From Eledone cirrhosa (lineage: Eukaryota > Mollusca > Cephalopoda > Octopoda > Eledonidae), in assembly GCA_964016885.1 (NCBI GenBank), contig OZ024743.1, forward strand, positions 125,340,112 to 125,404,111: 64,000 nucleotides of DNA. The letters are read 5' to 3'. Every line of letters starts with the position of its first letter. The stretch's first letter is position 1. A program made the position numbers and the translations under genes. The notes beneath the pieces were generated by a model. That model was not told where the DNA came from, did not search any database, and worked only from the letters and a program-made list of their open reading frames with translations. Below, in pieces: positions 11,976-27,346 of the stretch.

Positions 11976-13042
11976 ATACTTTGGGAAGGTCATGCTGACA
12001 ATAAAAACACACACACCTGTTGGTTTTCACTTCAATTTATTATAAATTTCCAGTTGGTTGGTTGCTTGATTCAATAACCAGATGGTTGTTTATATATTGT
12101 CAAAGCTCTTTCGTCACACATACTGTGACTGGGTTTTTATTTTGTGTCTCTCCTTTGTTCTGTCCTACACCATCTTGTTTTTGTGTGTTGACAACACACA
12201 AACCAACCAACTAGCTGGAAATTTATAAATTCAAGTGAAAACCAACAGGTGCATGTACTGTTATTTGCAGCAAGACACTCCCAAACTATAACAATATCTG
12301 TTTCAACACATGCTTTCAGATAAGAAATCTTGCAAAACGAATTCAAAAACGAAGTATATATATGTGTGTGTGTGTGATGCCCCAGCATGGACTCAGCCTG
12401 TCAGCTGGAATATGTAATAGAATAATATATACATATATATATACTTCTTGTTGAAATATTGTTCACGTTCTTGGGGAATCTTTTGAGTCTTGATTAGAAG
12501 TAAAGTCATAAGGCTTCCACCAGTTTGAAAACTGTAAGACTTTCTGTCGTTGAACTTCAAACTTCTCATTTCGGCTTTTACGGAAAAGATACGGATCAGC
12601 ATCAATCATACCTCCAATGATTTCCTGTGTTCCAAGAAGTAGACGGTAAAAATATATCAGAAACTATCATTATCAAAGTACTTGGAAGTAAACAAATTTG
12701 TCAATATATACATATTTTTTAAATGGTAAATACATATTTGTACAAAAACTGTACAAGATTCAGTGGAAAGTGTGTAAATAAATAAACATACTGACAAATG
12801 TAAAAATATCTTTTTTTTTACAGACTAAAATAGAGTGAATATGCTGGCTCAAGTTTCCATTCTAGTTGGAGTCACCCTCAGAAACTGTGTACAACTCTAT
12901 CATTCCACAGAGAAATACTCAATTAATGACTTTATAAGCAAACCAAATAAGGCAGATAAGCAAATTGGAGATGCTGATAGTTAATTCAATTAGATAGTAA
13001 ATTATGTAAAAAGCAGATGAAATATAGAATAAATATATATAT
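10178..13042. repeat. array monomer 4
   Basis: 2865 bp, C run 18, A/TA tract 37, body type C, consensus exon. Confidence 0.95.
12463..12624 (-). other. extra CWF19L2 terminal exon, copy 4
   Basis: Consensus product, open, acceptor intact. Confidence 0.9.
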
Positions 13043-14796
13043 GAAGGCACATGGCTTAGTGGTTAGAGCATTGGCCTTGCAATCGAAAGGTTGTGAGTTC
13101 AATTCTCAGACCGGGTGATGTGTTGTTTCCTTGTGCAAGACACTTTATTTCACATTGCTCCAGTTTACTCAGCTGTAGAAATGAGATGATAGGGACTGGG
13201 GTCCATATCATTCCACTGCAAAGTAGTCATAGAGGTGCCACGGCAAAAAAGCACCCAGCACTCACTGTAAATGAGATTGGTGTTAGCAAGGGCATCCAGC
13301 TGTAGAAATCAAGCCAGAATCAGTTCCCGTCCCACCCTTGCAAGCAGGGAAAAAGCGGACGTAAAATGAAATGATGATGATGATATTTTCATGGTAAATG
13401 CTTTATCCCACATAATTATTTCACATAATATCGAATCTATGAGATTTTGAAAGTATTTATTTTGAGAACAATACCTTAACATCAGTTTGAATGACCAGTT
13501 ACAGCCAGTTTCAACAGAAAGAGGTAGAGAATTCTGGCCGGTTTGGGCCAGTTTAAACATTAAAGGGTTAAACCATAGTGTACAAGAAATCAAATGAAAT
13601 AGAGGTGCAGAGACACTTGTGTCCCCCCCCCCCCTAGCTGATACATTCACTAGTATTTATGGTTTTCACAAAGATGTTCATTCAAACTGGTGAAATTTCA
13701 TGTGGTAAGAATACAATCAACATCTGTTGTGCAGTAAAATTATACTATCACCTAGTCAAGTTTAATATCCAAGCAGCAGCCAATGGTTACCTGGTATTGC
13801 AACTAACAAAATAGTCAAGTCTCAATTCCAAGCAACAATCAAAGTTTGTTTATTACCTAGTATGTTGACAAACCACATAGATATATCTCATTTCCAACCA
13901 ACAAAGGATTTTTATCATATCGTATGGCAAAAAAAAACACATAATCACGCCTCATTTCCAACCAACAAAGGCTATTTATGATCTAGTATGGTTACAAACC
14001 ACATAGTCAAGTTTCATTTCCAACCAAACATTTAGGAGGCATGTTAGGTGTAACAAATACAAATAAACAATCCCACTAGTTTTGAAAGATTTATCAACTT
14101 AATATCTCTTAATTGTATAGCCAGCCTGAAGGTTACCATGAAAACATTTATCATAGAAGATAAAATTCTATGAATTACTAGAGCCAAGTTTAACATGATG
14201 ACAAAATATAGTTCTGGGTTTCATCCTACTATGCAGCACACTAGACAAATGTCTTCTACTTTAAATTTGGGTTGGCCAAAGCTTTACAAGTGAATTTCGA
14301 TAGATAGAAACTGTCTGGCAGCCATCAGAGAAAACATTCCGGTTTTAGGATGATAGACTAAATATGTTGCCCCAGTTAACATCATTATCTGGCCCTTAGG
14401 TACATTTAGCAGCACACACTGTTGTAAATATTCAGGCTAGGTCTCCAATATGATTCTTCTCTTCCTCTTACCAGTCTCGGAAGAACCTGCAAAGAAATAA
14501 TAAGCATTCCCTTTTTTTCCTCAGACAAAACATAAATAAATAAAAAGGAAATTTGTTATAAAATTGTTTTTATTGTATAATTTAAAATATATTTATACAT
14601 ATATATATTGGTATTTGTTGTTGTTGTTGGTGACATACACGCAGTCTAAATATTTATTCATGGTGTTTCCTCTAATATTGTAAAGAGTCCACTCTGATAC
14701 AAAGAATTCATTTCTCACATCACCATGTGTATAGAGACTACCACAAATAAATCAAGAATTGCCACACTGCAATTACAACTTTGATGAATTGCATAA

Positions 14797-14866
<70 letters not shown>

Positions 14867-15931
14867 ATACTTTGGGAAGGTCATGCTGACAATAAAAACA
14901 CACACACCTGTTGGTTTTCACTTCAATTTATTATAAATTTCCAGTTGGTTGGTTGCTTGATTCAATAACCAGATGGTTGTTTATATATTGTCAAAGCTCT
15001 TTCGTCACACATACTGTGACTGGGTTTTTATTTTGTGTCTCTCCTTTGTTCTGTCCTACACCATCTTGTTTTTGTGTGTTGACAACACACAAACCAACCA
15101 ACTAGCTGGAAATTTATAAATTCAAGTGAAAACCAACAGGTGCATGTACTGTTATTTGCAGCAAGACACTCCCAAACTATAACAATATCTGTTTCAACAC
15201 ATGCTTTCAGATAAGAAATCTTGCAAAACGAATTCAAAAACGAAGTATATATATGTGTGTGTGTGTGATGCCCCAGCATGGACTCAGCCTGTCAGCTGGA
15301 ATATGTAATAGAATAATATATACATATATATATACTTCTTGTTGAAATATTGTTCACGTTCTTGGGGAATCTTTTGAGTCTTGATTAGAAGTAAAGTCAT
15401 AAGGCTTCCACCAGTTTGAAAACTGTAAGACTTTCTGTCGTTGAACTTCAAACTTCTCATTTCGGCTTTTACGGAAAAGATACGGATCAGCATCAATCAT
15501 ACCTCCAATGATTTCCTGTGTTCCAAGAAGTAGACGGTAAAAATATATCAGAAACTATCATTATCAAAGTACTTGGAAGTAAACAAATTTGTCAATATAT
15601 ACATATTTTTTAAATGGTAAATACATATTTGTACAAAAACTGTACAAGATTCAGTGGAAAGTGTGTAAATAAATAAACATACTGACAAATGTAAAAATAT
15701 CTTTTTTTTTACAGACTAAAATAGAGTGAATATGCTGGCTCAAGTTTCCATTCTAGTTGGAGTCACCCTCAGAAACTGTGTACAACTCTATCATTCCACA
15801 GAGAAATACTCAATTAATGACTTTATAAGCAAACCAAATAAGGCAGATAAGCAAATTGGAGATGCTGATAGTTAATTCAATTAGATAGTAAATTATGTAA
15901 AAAGCAGATGAAATATAGAATAAATATATAT
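13043..15931. repeat. array monomer 5
   Basis: 2889 bp, C run 12, longest A/TA tract in the array (68 nt). Body type A (gcaactaac and tatcgtatgg markers), consensus exon. Confidence 0.95.
15354..15515 (-). other. extra CWF19L2 terminal exon, copy 5
   Basis: Consensus product, open. Lies in a type A monomer. Confidence 0.9.
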
Positions 15932-18771
15932 GAAGGCACATGGCCTAGTGGTTAGAGCATTGGCCTTGCAATCGAAAGGTTGTGAGTTCAATTCTCAGAC
16001 CGGGTGATGTGTTGTTTCCTTGTGCAAGACACTTTATTTCACATTGCTCCAGTTTACTCAGCTGTAGAAATGAGATGATAGGGACTGGGGTCCATATCAT
16101 TCCACTGCAAAGTAGTCATAGAGGTCCCACGGCAAAAAAGCACCCAGCACTCACTGTAAATGAGATTGGTGTTAGCAAGGGCATCCAGCTGTAGAAATCA
16201 AGCCAGAATCAGTTCCCGTCCCACCCTTGCAAGCAGGGAAAAAGCGGACGTAAAATGAAATGATGATGATGATATTTTCATGGTAAATGCTTTATCCCAC
16301 ATAATTATTTCACATAATATCGAATCTATGAGATTTTGAAAGTATTTATTTTGAGAACAATACCTTAACATCAGTTTGAATGACCAGTTACAGCCAGTTT
16401 CAACAGAAAGAGGTAGAGAATTCTGGCCGGTTTGGGCCAGTTTAAACATTAAAGGGTTAAACCATAGTGTACAAGAAATCAAATGAAATAGAGGTGCAGA
16501 GACACTTGTCCCCCCCCCCCCCTAGCTGATACATTCACTAGTATTTATGGTTTTCACAAAGATGTTCATTCAAACTGGTGAAATTTCATGTGGTAAGAAT
16601 ACAATCAACATCTGTTGTGCAGTAAAATTATACTATCACCTAGTCAAGTTTAATATCCAAGCAGCAGCCAATGGTTACCTGGTATTGCAACAAACAAAAT
16701 AGTCAAGTGTCAATTCCAAGCAACAATCAAAGTTTGTTTATTACCTAGTATGTTGACAAACCACATAGATATATCTCATTTCCAACCAATAAAGGATTTT
16801 TATCATATAGTTTGGCAAAAAAAACACATAATCAAGCCTCATTTCCAACCAACAAAGGCTATTTATGATCTAGTATGGTTACAAACCACATAGTCAAGTC
16901 TCATTTCCAACCAAACATTTAGGAGGCATGTTAGGTGTAACAAATACAAATAAACAATCCCACTAGTTTTGAAAGATTTATCAACTTAATATCTCTTAAT
17001 TGTATAGCCAGCCTGAAGGTTACCATGAAAACATTTATCATAGAAGATAAAATTCTATGAATTACTAGAGCCAAGTTTAACATGATGACAAAATATAGTT
17101 CTGGGTTTCATCCTACTATGCAGCACACTAGACAAATGTCTTCTACTTTAAATTTGGGTTGGCCAAAGCTTTACAAGTGAATTTCGATAGATAGAAACTG
17201 TCTGGCAGCCATCAGAGAAAACATTCCGGTTTTAGGATGATAGACTAAATATGTTGCCCCAGTTAACATCATTATCTGGCCCTTAGGTACATTTAGCAGC
17301 ACACACTGTTGTAAATATTCAGGCTAGGTCTCCAATATGATTCTTCTCTTCCTCTTACCAGTCTCGGAAGAACCTGCAAAGAAATAATAAGCATTCCCTT
17401 TTTTTCCTCAGACAAAACATAAATAAATAAAAAGGAAATTTGTTATAAAATTGTTTTTATTGTATAATTTAAAATATATTTATACATATATATATTGGTA
17501 TTTGTTGTTGTTGTTGGTGACATACACGCAGTCTAAATATTTATTCATGGTGTTTCCTCTAATATTGTAAAGAGTCCACTCTGATACAAAGAATTCATTT
17601 CTCACATCACCATGTGTATAGAGACTACCACAAATAAATCAAGAATTGCCACACTGCAATTACAACTTTGATGAATTGCATAAAAAAAAAATATATATAT
17701 ATTGTTATACTTTGGGAAGGTCATGCTGACAATAAAAACACACACACCTGTTGGTTTTCACTTCAATTTATTATAAATTTCCAGTTGGTTGGTTGCTTGA
17801 TTCAATAACCAGATGGTTGTTTATATATTGTCAAAGCTCTTTCGTCACACATACTGTGACTGGGTTTTTATTTTGTGTCTCTCCTTTGTTCTGTCCTACA
17901 CCATCTTGTTTTTGTGTGTTGACAACACACAAACCAACCAACTAGCTGGAAATTTATAAATTCAAGTGAAAACCAACAGGTGCATGTACTGTTATTTGCA
18001 GCAAGACACTCCCAAACTATAACAATATCTGTTTCAACACATGCTTTCAGATAAGAAATCTTGCAAAACGAATTCAAAAACGAAGTATATATATGTGTGT
18101 GTGTGTGATGCCCCAGCATGGACTCAGCCTGTCAGCTGGAATATGTAATAGAATAATATATACATATATATATACTTCTTGTTGAAATATTGTTCACGTT
18201 CTTGGGGAATCTTTTGAGTCTTGATTAGAAGTAAAGTCATAAGGCTTCCACCAGTTTGAAAACTGTAAGACTTTCTGTCGTTGAACTTCAAACTTCTCAT
18301 TTCGGCTTTTACGGAAAAGATACGGATCAGCATCAATCATACCTCCAATGATTTCCTGTGTTCCAAGAAGTAGACGGTAAAAATATATCAGAAACTATCA
18401 TTATCAAAGTACTTGGAAGTAAACAAATTTGTCAATATATACATATTTTTTAAATGGTAAATACATATTTGTACAAAAACTGTACAAGATTCAGTGGAAA
18501 GTGTGTAAATAAATAAACATACTGACAAATGTAAAAATATCTTTTTTTTTACAGACTAAAATAGAGTGAATATGCTGGCTCAAGTTTCCATTCTAGTTGG
18601 AGTCACCCTCAGAAACTGTGTACAACTCTATCATTCCACAGAGAAATACTCAATTAATGACTTTATAAGCAAACCAAATAAGGCAGATAAGCAAATTGGA
18701 GATGCTGATAGTTAATTCAATTAGATAGTAAATTATGTAAAAAGCAGATGAAATATAGAATAAATATATAT
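15932..18771. repeat. array monomer 6
   Basis: 2840 bp. C run of 13 preceded by cttgtc instead of cttgtgtc (loss of 2 nt). A/TA tract of only 21. SINE variants ggcctagtgg and gaggtcccacgg. Body type C. Shares all these with monomer 7. Confidence 0.95.
18194..18355 (-). other. extra CWF19L2 terminal exon, copy 6
   Basis: Consensus product, open. The downstream A/TA tract is unusually short, so its 3' UTR is shorter. Confidence 0.9.
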
Positions 18772-21615
18772 GAAGGCACATGGCCTAGTGGTTAGAGCAT
18801 TGGCCTTGCAATCGAAAGGTTGTGAGTTCAATTCTCAGACCGGGTGATGTGTTGTTTCCTTGTGCAAGACACTTTATTTCACATTGCTCCAGTTTACTCA
18901 GCTGTAGAAATGAGATGATAGGGACTGGGGTCCATATCATTCCACTGCAAAGTAGTCATAGAGGTCCCACGGCAAAAAAGCACCCAGCACTCACTGTAAA
19001 TGAGATTGGTGTTAGCAAGGGCATCCAGCTGTAGAAATCAAGCCAGAATCAGTTCCCGTCCCACCCTTGCAAGCAGGGAAAAAGCGGACGTAAAATGAAA
19101 TGATGATGATGATATTTTCATGGTAAATGCTTTATCCCACATAATTATTTCACATAATATCGAATCTATGAGATTTTGAAAGTATTTATTTTGAGAACAA
19201 TACCTTAACATCAGTTTGAATGACCAGTTACAGCCAGTTTCAACAGAAAGAGGTAGAGAATTCTGGCCGGTTTGGGCCAGTTTAAACATTAAAGGGTTAA
19301 ACCATAGTGTACAAGAAATCAAATGAAATAGAGGTGCAGAGACACTTGTCCCCCCCCCCCCCCCTAGCTGATACATTCACTAGTATTTATGGTTTTCACA
19401 AAGATGTTCATTCAAACTGGTGAAATTTCATGTGGTAAGAATACAATCAACATCTGTTGTGCAGTAAAATTATACTATCACCTAGTCAAGTTTAATATCC
19501 AAGCAGCAGCCAATGGTTACCTGGTATTGCAACAAACAAAATAGTCAAGTGTCAATTCCAAGCAACAATCAAAGTTTGTTTATTACCTAGTATGTTGACA
19601 AACCACATAGATATATCTCATTTCCAACCAATAAAGGATTTTTATCATATAGTTTGGCAAAAAAAACACATAATCAAGCCTCATTTCCAACCAACAAAGG
19701 CTATTTATGATCTAGTATGGTTACAAACCACATAGTCAAGTCTCATTTCCAACCAAACATTTAGGAGGCATGTTAGGTGTAACAAATACAAATAAACAAT
19801 CCCACTAGTTTTGAAAGATTTATCAACTTAATATCTCTTAATTGTATAGCCAGCCTGAAGGTTACCATGAAAACATTTATCATAGAAGATAAAATTCTAT
19901 GAATTACTAGAGCCAAGTTTAACATGATGACAAAATATAGTTCTGGGTTTCATCCTACTATGCAGCACACTAGACAAATGTCTTCTACTTTAAATTTGGG
20001 TTGGCCAAAGCTTTACAAGTGAATTTCGATAGATAGAAACTGTCTGGCAGCCATCAGAGAAAACATTCCGGTTTTAGGATGATAGACTAAATATGTTGCC
20101 CCAGTTAACATCATTATCTGGCCCTTAGGTACATTTAGCAGCACACACTGTTGTAAATATTCAGGCTAGGTCTCCAATATGATTCTTCTCTTCCTCTTAC
20201 CAGTCTCGGAAGAACCTGCAAAGAAATAATAAGCATTCCCTTTTTTTCCTCAGACAAAACATAAATAAATAAAAAGGAAATTTGTTATAAAATTGTTTTT
20301 ATTGTATAATTTAAAATATATTTATACATATATATATTGGTATTTGTTGTTGTTGTTGGTGACATACACGCAGTCTAAATATTTATTCATGGTGTTTCCT
20401 CTAATATTGTAAAGAGTCCACTCTGATACAAAGAATTCATTTCTCACATCACCATGTGTATAGAGACTACCACAAATAAATCAAGAATTGCCACACTGCA
20501 ATTACAACTTTGATGAATTGCATAAAAAAAAAATATATATATATTGTTATACTTTGGGAAGGTCATGCTGACAATAAAAACACACACACCTGTTGGTTTT
20601 CACTTCAATTTATTATAAATTTCCAGTTGGTTGGTTGCTTGATTCAATAACCAGATGGTTGTTTATATATTGTCAAAGCTCTTTCGTCACACATACTGTG
20701 ACTGGGTTTTTATTTTGTGTCTCTCCTTTGTTCTGTCCTACACCATCTTGTTTTTGTGTGTTGACAACACACAAACCAACCAACTAGCTGGAAATTTATA
20801 AATTCAAGTGAAAACCAACAGGTGCATGTACTGTTATTTGCAGCAAGACACTCCCAAACTATAACAATATCTGTTTCAACACATGCTTTCAGATAAGAAA
20901 TCTTGCAAAACGAATTCAAAAACGAAGTATATATATGTGTGTGTGTGTGATGCCCCAGCATGGACTCAGCCTGTCAGCTGGAATATGTAATAGAATAATA
21001 TATACATATATATATACTTCTTGTTGAAATATTGTTCACGTTCTTGGGGAATCTTTTGAGTCTTGATTAGAAGTAAAGTCATAAGGCTTCCACCAGTTTG
21101 AAAACTGTAAGACTTTCTGTCGTTGAACTTCAAACTTCTCATTTCGGCTTTTACGGAAAAGATACGGATCAGCATCAATCATACCTCCAATGATTTCCTG
21201 TGTTCCAAGAAGTAGACGGTAAAAATATATCAGAAACTATCATTATCAAAGTACTTGGAAGTAAACAAATTTGTCAATATATACATATTTTTTAAATGGT
21301 AAATACATATTTGTACAAAAACTGTACAAGATTCAGTGGAAAGTGTGTAAATAAATAAACATACTGACAAATGTAAAAATATCTTTTTTTTTACAGACTA
21401 AAATAGAGTGAATATGCTGGCTCAAGTTTCCATTCTAGTTGGAGTCACCCTCAGAAACTGTGTACAACTCTATCATTCCACAGAGAAATACTCAATTAAT
21501 GACTTTATAAGCAAACCAAATAAGGCAGATAAGCAAATTGGAGATGCTGATAGTTAATTCAATTAGATAGTAAATTATGTAAAAAGCAGATGAAATATAG
21601 AATAAATATATATAT
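18772..21615. repeat. array monomer 7
   Basis: 2844 bp, C run 15 with the same 2-nt loss, A/TA tract 21. Sister of monomer 6, which indicates a single-monomer duplication. Confidence 0.95.
21036..21197 (-). other. extra CWF19L2 terminal exon, copy 7
   Basis: Consensus product, open; same short-tract context as copy 6. Confidence 0.9.
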
Positions 21616-23365
21616 GAAGGCACATGGCTTAGTGGTTAGAGCATTGGCCTTGCAATCGAAAGGTTGTGAGTTCAATTCTCAGACCGGGTGATGTGTTGTT
21701 TCCTTGTGCAAGACACTTTATTTCACATTGCTCCAGTTTACTCAGCTGTAGAAATGAGATGATAGGGACTGGGGTCCATATCATTCCACTGCAAAGTAGT
21801 CATAGAGGTGCCACGGCAAAAAAGCACCCAGCACTCACTGTAAATGAGATTGGTGTTAGCAAGGGCATCCAGCTGTAGAAATCAAGCCAGAATCAGTTCC
21901 CGTCCCACCCTTGCAAGCAGGGAAAAAGCGGACGTAAAATGAAATGATGATGATGATATTTTCATGGTAAATGCTTTATCCCACATAATTATTTCACATA
22001 ATATCGAATCTATGAGATTTTGAAAGTATTTATTTTGAGAACAATACCTTAACATCAGTTTGAATGACCAGTTACAGCCAGTTTCAACAGAAAGAGGTAG
22101 AGAATTCTGGCCGGTTTGGGCCAGTTTAAACATTAAAGGGTTAAACCATAGTGTACAAGAAATCAAATGAAATAGAGGTGCAGAGACACTTGTGTCCCCC
22201 CCCCCCTAGCTGATACATTCACTAGTATTTATGGTTTTCACAAAGATGTTCATTCAAACTGGTGAAATTTCATGTGGTAAGAATACAATCAACATCTGTT
22301 GTGCAGTAAAATTATACTATCACCTAGTCAAGTTTAATATCCAAGCAGCAGCCAATGGTTACCTGGTATTGCAACTAACAAAATAGTCAAGTCTCAATTC
22401 CAAGCAACAATCAAAGTTTGTTTATTACCTAGTATGTTGACAAACCACATAGATATATCTCATTTCCAACCAACAAAGGATTTTTATCATATCGTATGGC
22501 AAAAAAAAACACATAATCACGCCTCATTTCCAACCAACAAAGGCTATTTATGATCTAGTATGGTTACAAACCACATAGTCAAGTTTCATTTCCAACCAAA
22601 CATTTAGGAGGCATGTTAGGTGTAACAAATACAAATAAACAATCCCACTAGTTTTGAAAGATTTATCAACTTAATATCTCTTAATTGTATAGCCAGCCTG
22701 AAGGTTACCATGAAAACATTTATCATAGAAGATAAAATTCTATGAATTACTAGAGCCAAGTTTAACATGATGACAAAATATAGTTCTGGGTTTCATCCTA
22801 CTATGCAGCACACTAGACAAATGTCTTCTACTTTAAATTTGGGTTGGCCAAAGCTTTACAAGTGAATTTCGATAGATAGAAACTGTCTGGCAGCCATCAG
22901 AGAAAACATTCCGGTTTTAGGATGATAGACTAAATATGTTGCCCCAGTTAACATCATTATCTGGCCCTTAGGTACATTTAGCAGCACACACTGTTGTAAA
23001 TATTCAGGCTAGGTCTCCAATATGATTCTTCTCTTCCTCTTACCAGTCTCGGAAGAACCTGCAAAGAAATAATAAGCATTCCCTTTTTTTCCTCAGACAA
23101 AACATAAATAAATAAAAAGGAAATTTGTTATAAAATTGTTTTTATTGTATAATTTAAAATATATTTATACATATATATATTGGTATTTGTTGTTGTTGTT
23201 GGTGACATACACGCAGTCTAAATATTTATTCATGGTGTTTCCTCTAATATTGTAAAGAGTCCACTCTGATACAAAGAATTCATTTCTCACATCACCATGT
23301 GTATAGAGACTACCACAAATAAATCAAGAATTGCCACACTGCAATTACAACTTTGATGAATTGCA

Positions 23366-23422
<57 letters not shown>

Positions 23423-24487
23423 ATACTTTGGGAAGGTCATGCTGACAATAAAAACACACACACCTGTTGGTTTTCACTTCAATTTATTATAAATTTCCAG
23501 TTGGTTGGTTGCTTGATTCAATAACCAGATGGTTGTTTATATATTGTCAAAGCTCTTTCGTCACACATACTGTGACTGGGTTTTTATTTTGTGTCTCTCC
23601 TTTGTTCTGTCCTACACCATCTTGTTTTTGTGTGTTGACAACACACAAACCAACCAACTAGCTGGAAATTTATAAATTCAAGTGAAAACCAACAGGTGCA
23701 TGTACTGTTATTTGCAGCAAGACACTCCCAAACTATAACAATATCTGTTTCAACACATGCTTTCAGATAAGAAATCTTGCAAAACGAATTCAAAAACGAA
23801 GTATATATATGTGTGTGTGTGTGATGCCCCAGCATGGACTCAGCCTGTCAGCTGGAATATGTAATAGAATAATATATACATATATATATACTTCTTGTTG
23901 AAATATTGTTCACGTTCTTGGGGAATCTTTTGAGTCTTGATTAGAAGTAAAGTCATAAGGCTTCCACCAGTTTGAAAACTGTAAGACTTTCTGTCGTTGA
24001 ACTTCAAACTTCTCATTTCGGCTTTTACGGAAAAGATACGGATCAGCATCAATCATACCTCCAATGATTTCCTGTGTTCCAAGAAGTAGACGGTAAAAAT
24101 ATATCAGAAACTATCATTATCAAAGTACTTGGAAGTAAACAAATTTGTCAATATATACATATTTTTTAAATGGTAAATACATATTTGTACAAAAACTGTA
24201 CAAGATTCAGTGGAAAGTGTGTAAATAAATAAACATACTGACAAATGTAAAAATATCTTTTTTTTTACAGACTAAAATAGAGTGAATATGCTGGCTCAAG
24301 TTTCCATTCTAGTTGGAGTCACCCTCAGAAACTGTGTACAACTCTATCATTCCACAGAGAAATACTCAATTAATGACTTTATAAGCAAACCAAATAAGGC
24401 AGATAAGCAAATTGGAGATGCTGATAGTTAATTCAATTAGATAGTAAATTATGTAAAAAGCAGATGAAATATAGAATAAATATATAT
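21616..24487. repeat. array monomer 8
   Basis: 2872 bp, C run 11, A/TA tract 52, body type A, consensus exon. Followed, like monomers 5 and 14, by a monomer with the gaggtcccacgg SINE. Confidence 0.95.
23910..24071 (-). other. extra CWF19L2 terminal exon, copy 8
   Basis: Consensus product, open; type A monomer. Confidence 0.9.
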
Positions 24488-26236
24488 GAAGGCACATGGC
24501 CTAGTGGTTAGAGCATTGGCCTTGCAATCGAAAGGTTGTGAGTTCAATTCTCAGACCGGGTGATGTGTTGTTTCCTTGTGCAAGACACTTTATTTCACAT
24601 TGCTCCAGTTTACTCAGCTGTAGAAATGAGATGATAGGGACTGGGGTCCATATCATTCCACTGCAAAGTAGTCATAGAGGTCCCACGGCAAAAAAGCACC
24701 CAGCACTCACTGTAAATGAGATTGGTGTTAGCAAGGGCATCCAGCTGTAGAAATCAAGCCAGAATCAGTTCCCGTCCCACCCTTGCAAGCAGGGAAAAAG
24801 CGGACGTAAAATGAAATGATGATGATGATATTTTCATGGTAAATGCTTTATCCCACATAATTATTTCACATAATATCGAATCTATGAGATTTTGAAAGTA
24901 TTTATTTTGAGAACAATACCTTAACATCAGTTTGAATGACCAGTTACAGCCAGTTTCAACAGAAAGAGGTAGAGAATTCTGGCCGGTTTGGGCCAGTTTA
25001 AACATTAAAGGGTTAAACCATAGTGTACAAGAAATCAAATGAAATAGAGGTGCAGAGACACTTGTGTCCCCCCCCCCCTAGCTGATACATTCACTAGTAT
25101 TTATGGTTTTCACAAAGATGTTCATTCAAACTGGTGAAATTTCATGTGGTAAGAATACAATCAACATCTGTTGTGCAGTAAAATTATACTATCACCTAGT
25201 CAAGTTTAATATCCAAGCAGCAGCCAATGGTTACCTGGTATTGCAACAAACAAAATAGTCAAGTGTCAATTCCAAGCAACAATCAAAGTTTGTTTATTAC
25301 CTAGTATGTTGACAAACCACATAGATATATCTCATTTCCAACCAATAAAGGATTTTTATCATATAGTTTGGCAAAAAAAACACATAATCAAGCCTCATTT
25401 CCAACCAACAAAGGCTATTTATGATCTAGTATGGTTACAAACCACATAGTCAAGTCTCATTTCCAACCAAACATTTAGGAGGCATGTTAGGTGTAACAAA
25501 TACAAATAAACAATCCCACTAGTTTTGAAAGATTTATCAACTTAATATCTCTTAATTGTATAGCCAGCCTGAAGGTTACCATGAAAACATTTATCATAGA
25601 AGATAAAATTCTATGAATTACTAGAGCCAAGTTTAACATGATGACAAAATATAGTTCTGGGTTTCATCCTACTATGCAGCACACTAGACAAATGTCTTCT
25701 ACTTTAAATTTGGGTTGGCCAAAGCTTTACAAGTGAATTTCGATAGATAGAAACTGTCTGGCAGCCATCAGAGAAAACATTCCGGTTTTAGGATGATAGA
25801 CTAAATATGTTGCCCCAGTTAACATCATTATCTGGCCCTTAGGTACATTTAGCAGCACACACTGTTGTAAATATTCAGGCTAGGTCTCCAATATGATTCT
25901 TCTCTTCCTCTTACCAGTCTCGGAAGAACCTGCAAAGAAATAATAAGCATTCCCTTTTTTTCCTCAGACAAAACATAAATAAATAAAAAGGAAATTTGTT
26001 ATAAAATTGTTTTTATTGTATAATTTAAAATATATTTATACATATATATATTGGTATTTGTTGTTGTTGTTGGTGACATACACGCAGTCTAAATATTTAT
26101 TCATGGTGTTTCCTCTAATATTGTAAAGAGTCCACTCTGATACAAAGAATTCATTTCTCACATCACCATGTGTATAGAGACTACCACAAATAAATCAAGA
26201 ATTGCCACACTGCAATTACAACTTTGATGAATTGCA

Positions 26237-26279
<43 letters not shown>

Positions 26280-27346
26280 ATACTTTGGGAAGGTCATGCT
26301 GACAATAAAAACACACACACCTGTTGGTTTTCACTTCAATTTATTATAAATTTCCAGTTGGTTGGTTGCTTGATTCAATAACCAGATGGTTGTTTATATA
26401 TTGTCAAAGCTCTTTCGTCACACATACTGTGACTGGGTTTTTATTTTGTGTCTCTCCTTTGTTCTGTCCTACACCATCTTGTTTTTGTGTGTTGACAACA
26501 CACAAACCAACCAACTAGCTGGAAATTTATAAATTCAAGTGAAAACCAACAGGTGCATGTACTGTTATTTGCAGCAAGACACTCCCAAACTATAACAATA
26601 TCTGTTTCAACACATGCTTTCAGATAAGAAATCTTGCAAAACGAATTCAAAAACGAAGTATATATATGTGTGTGTGTGTGATGCCCCAGCATGGACTCAG
26701 CCTGTCAGCTGGAATATGTAATAGAATAATATATACATATATATATACTTCTTGTTGAAATATTGTTCACGTTCTTGGGGAATCTTTTGAGTCTTGATTA
26801 GAAGTAAAGTCATAAGGCTGCCACCAGTTTGAAAACTGTAAGACTTTCTGTCGTTGAACTTCAAACTTCTCATTTCGGCTTTTACGGAAAAGATACGGAT
26901 CAGCATCAATCATACCTCCAATGATTTCCTGTGTTCCAAGAAGTAGACGGTAAAAATATATCAGAAACTATCATTATCAAAGTACTTGGAAGTAAACAAA
27001 TTTGTCAATATATACATATTTTTTAAATGGTAAATACATATTTGTACAAAAACTGTACAAGATTCAGTGGAAAGTGTGTAAATAAATAAACATACTGACA
27101 AATGTAAAAATATCTTTTTTTTTACAGACTAAAATAGAGTGAATATGCTGGCTCAAGTTTCCATTCTAGTTGGAGTCACCCTCAGAAACTGTGTACAACT
27201 CTATCATTCCACAGAGAAATACTCAATTAATGACTTTATAAGCAAACCAAATAAGGCAGATAAGCAAATTGGAGATGCTGATAGTTAATTCAATTAGATA
27301 GTAAATTATGTAAAAAGCAGATGAAATATAGAATAAATATATATAT
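24488..27346. repeat. array monomer 9
   Basis: 2859 bp, C run 11, A/TA tract 38. SINE of the ggcctagtgg/gaggtccc type, body type C. Exon carries the Lys to Gln change shared with monomer 10. Confidence 0.95.
26767..26928 (-). other. extra CWF19L2 terminal exon, copy 9
   Basis: AAG to CAG changes the conserved Lys37 of W-W-K-P-Y-D-F to Gln. Otherwise consensus and open. Confidence 0.9.
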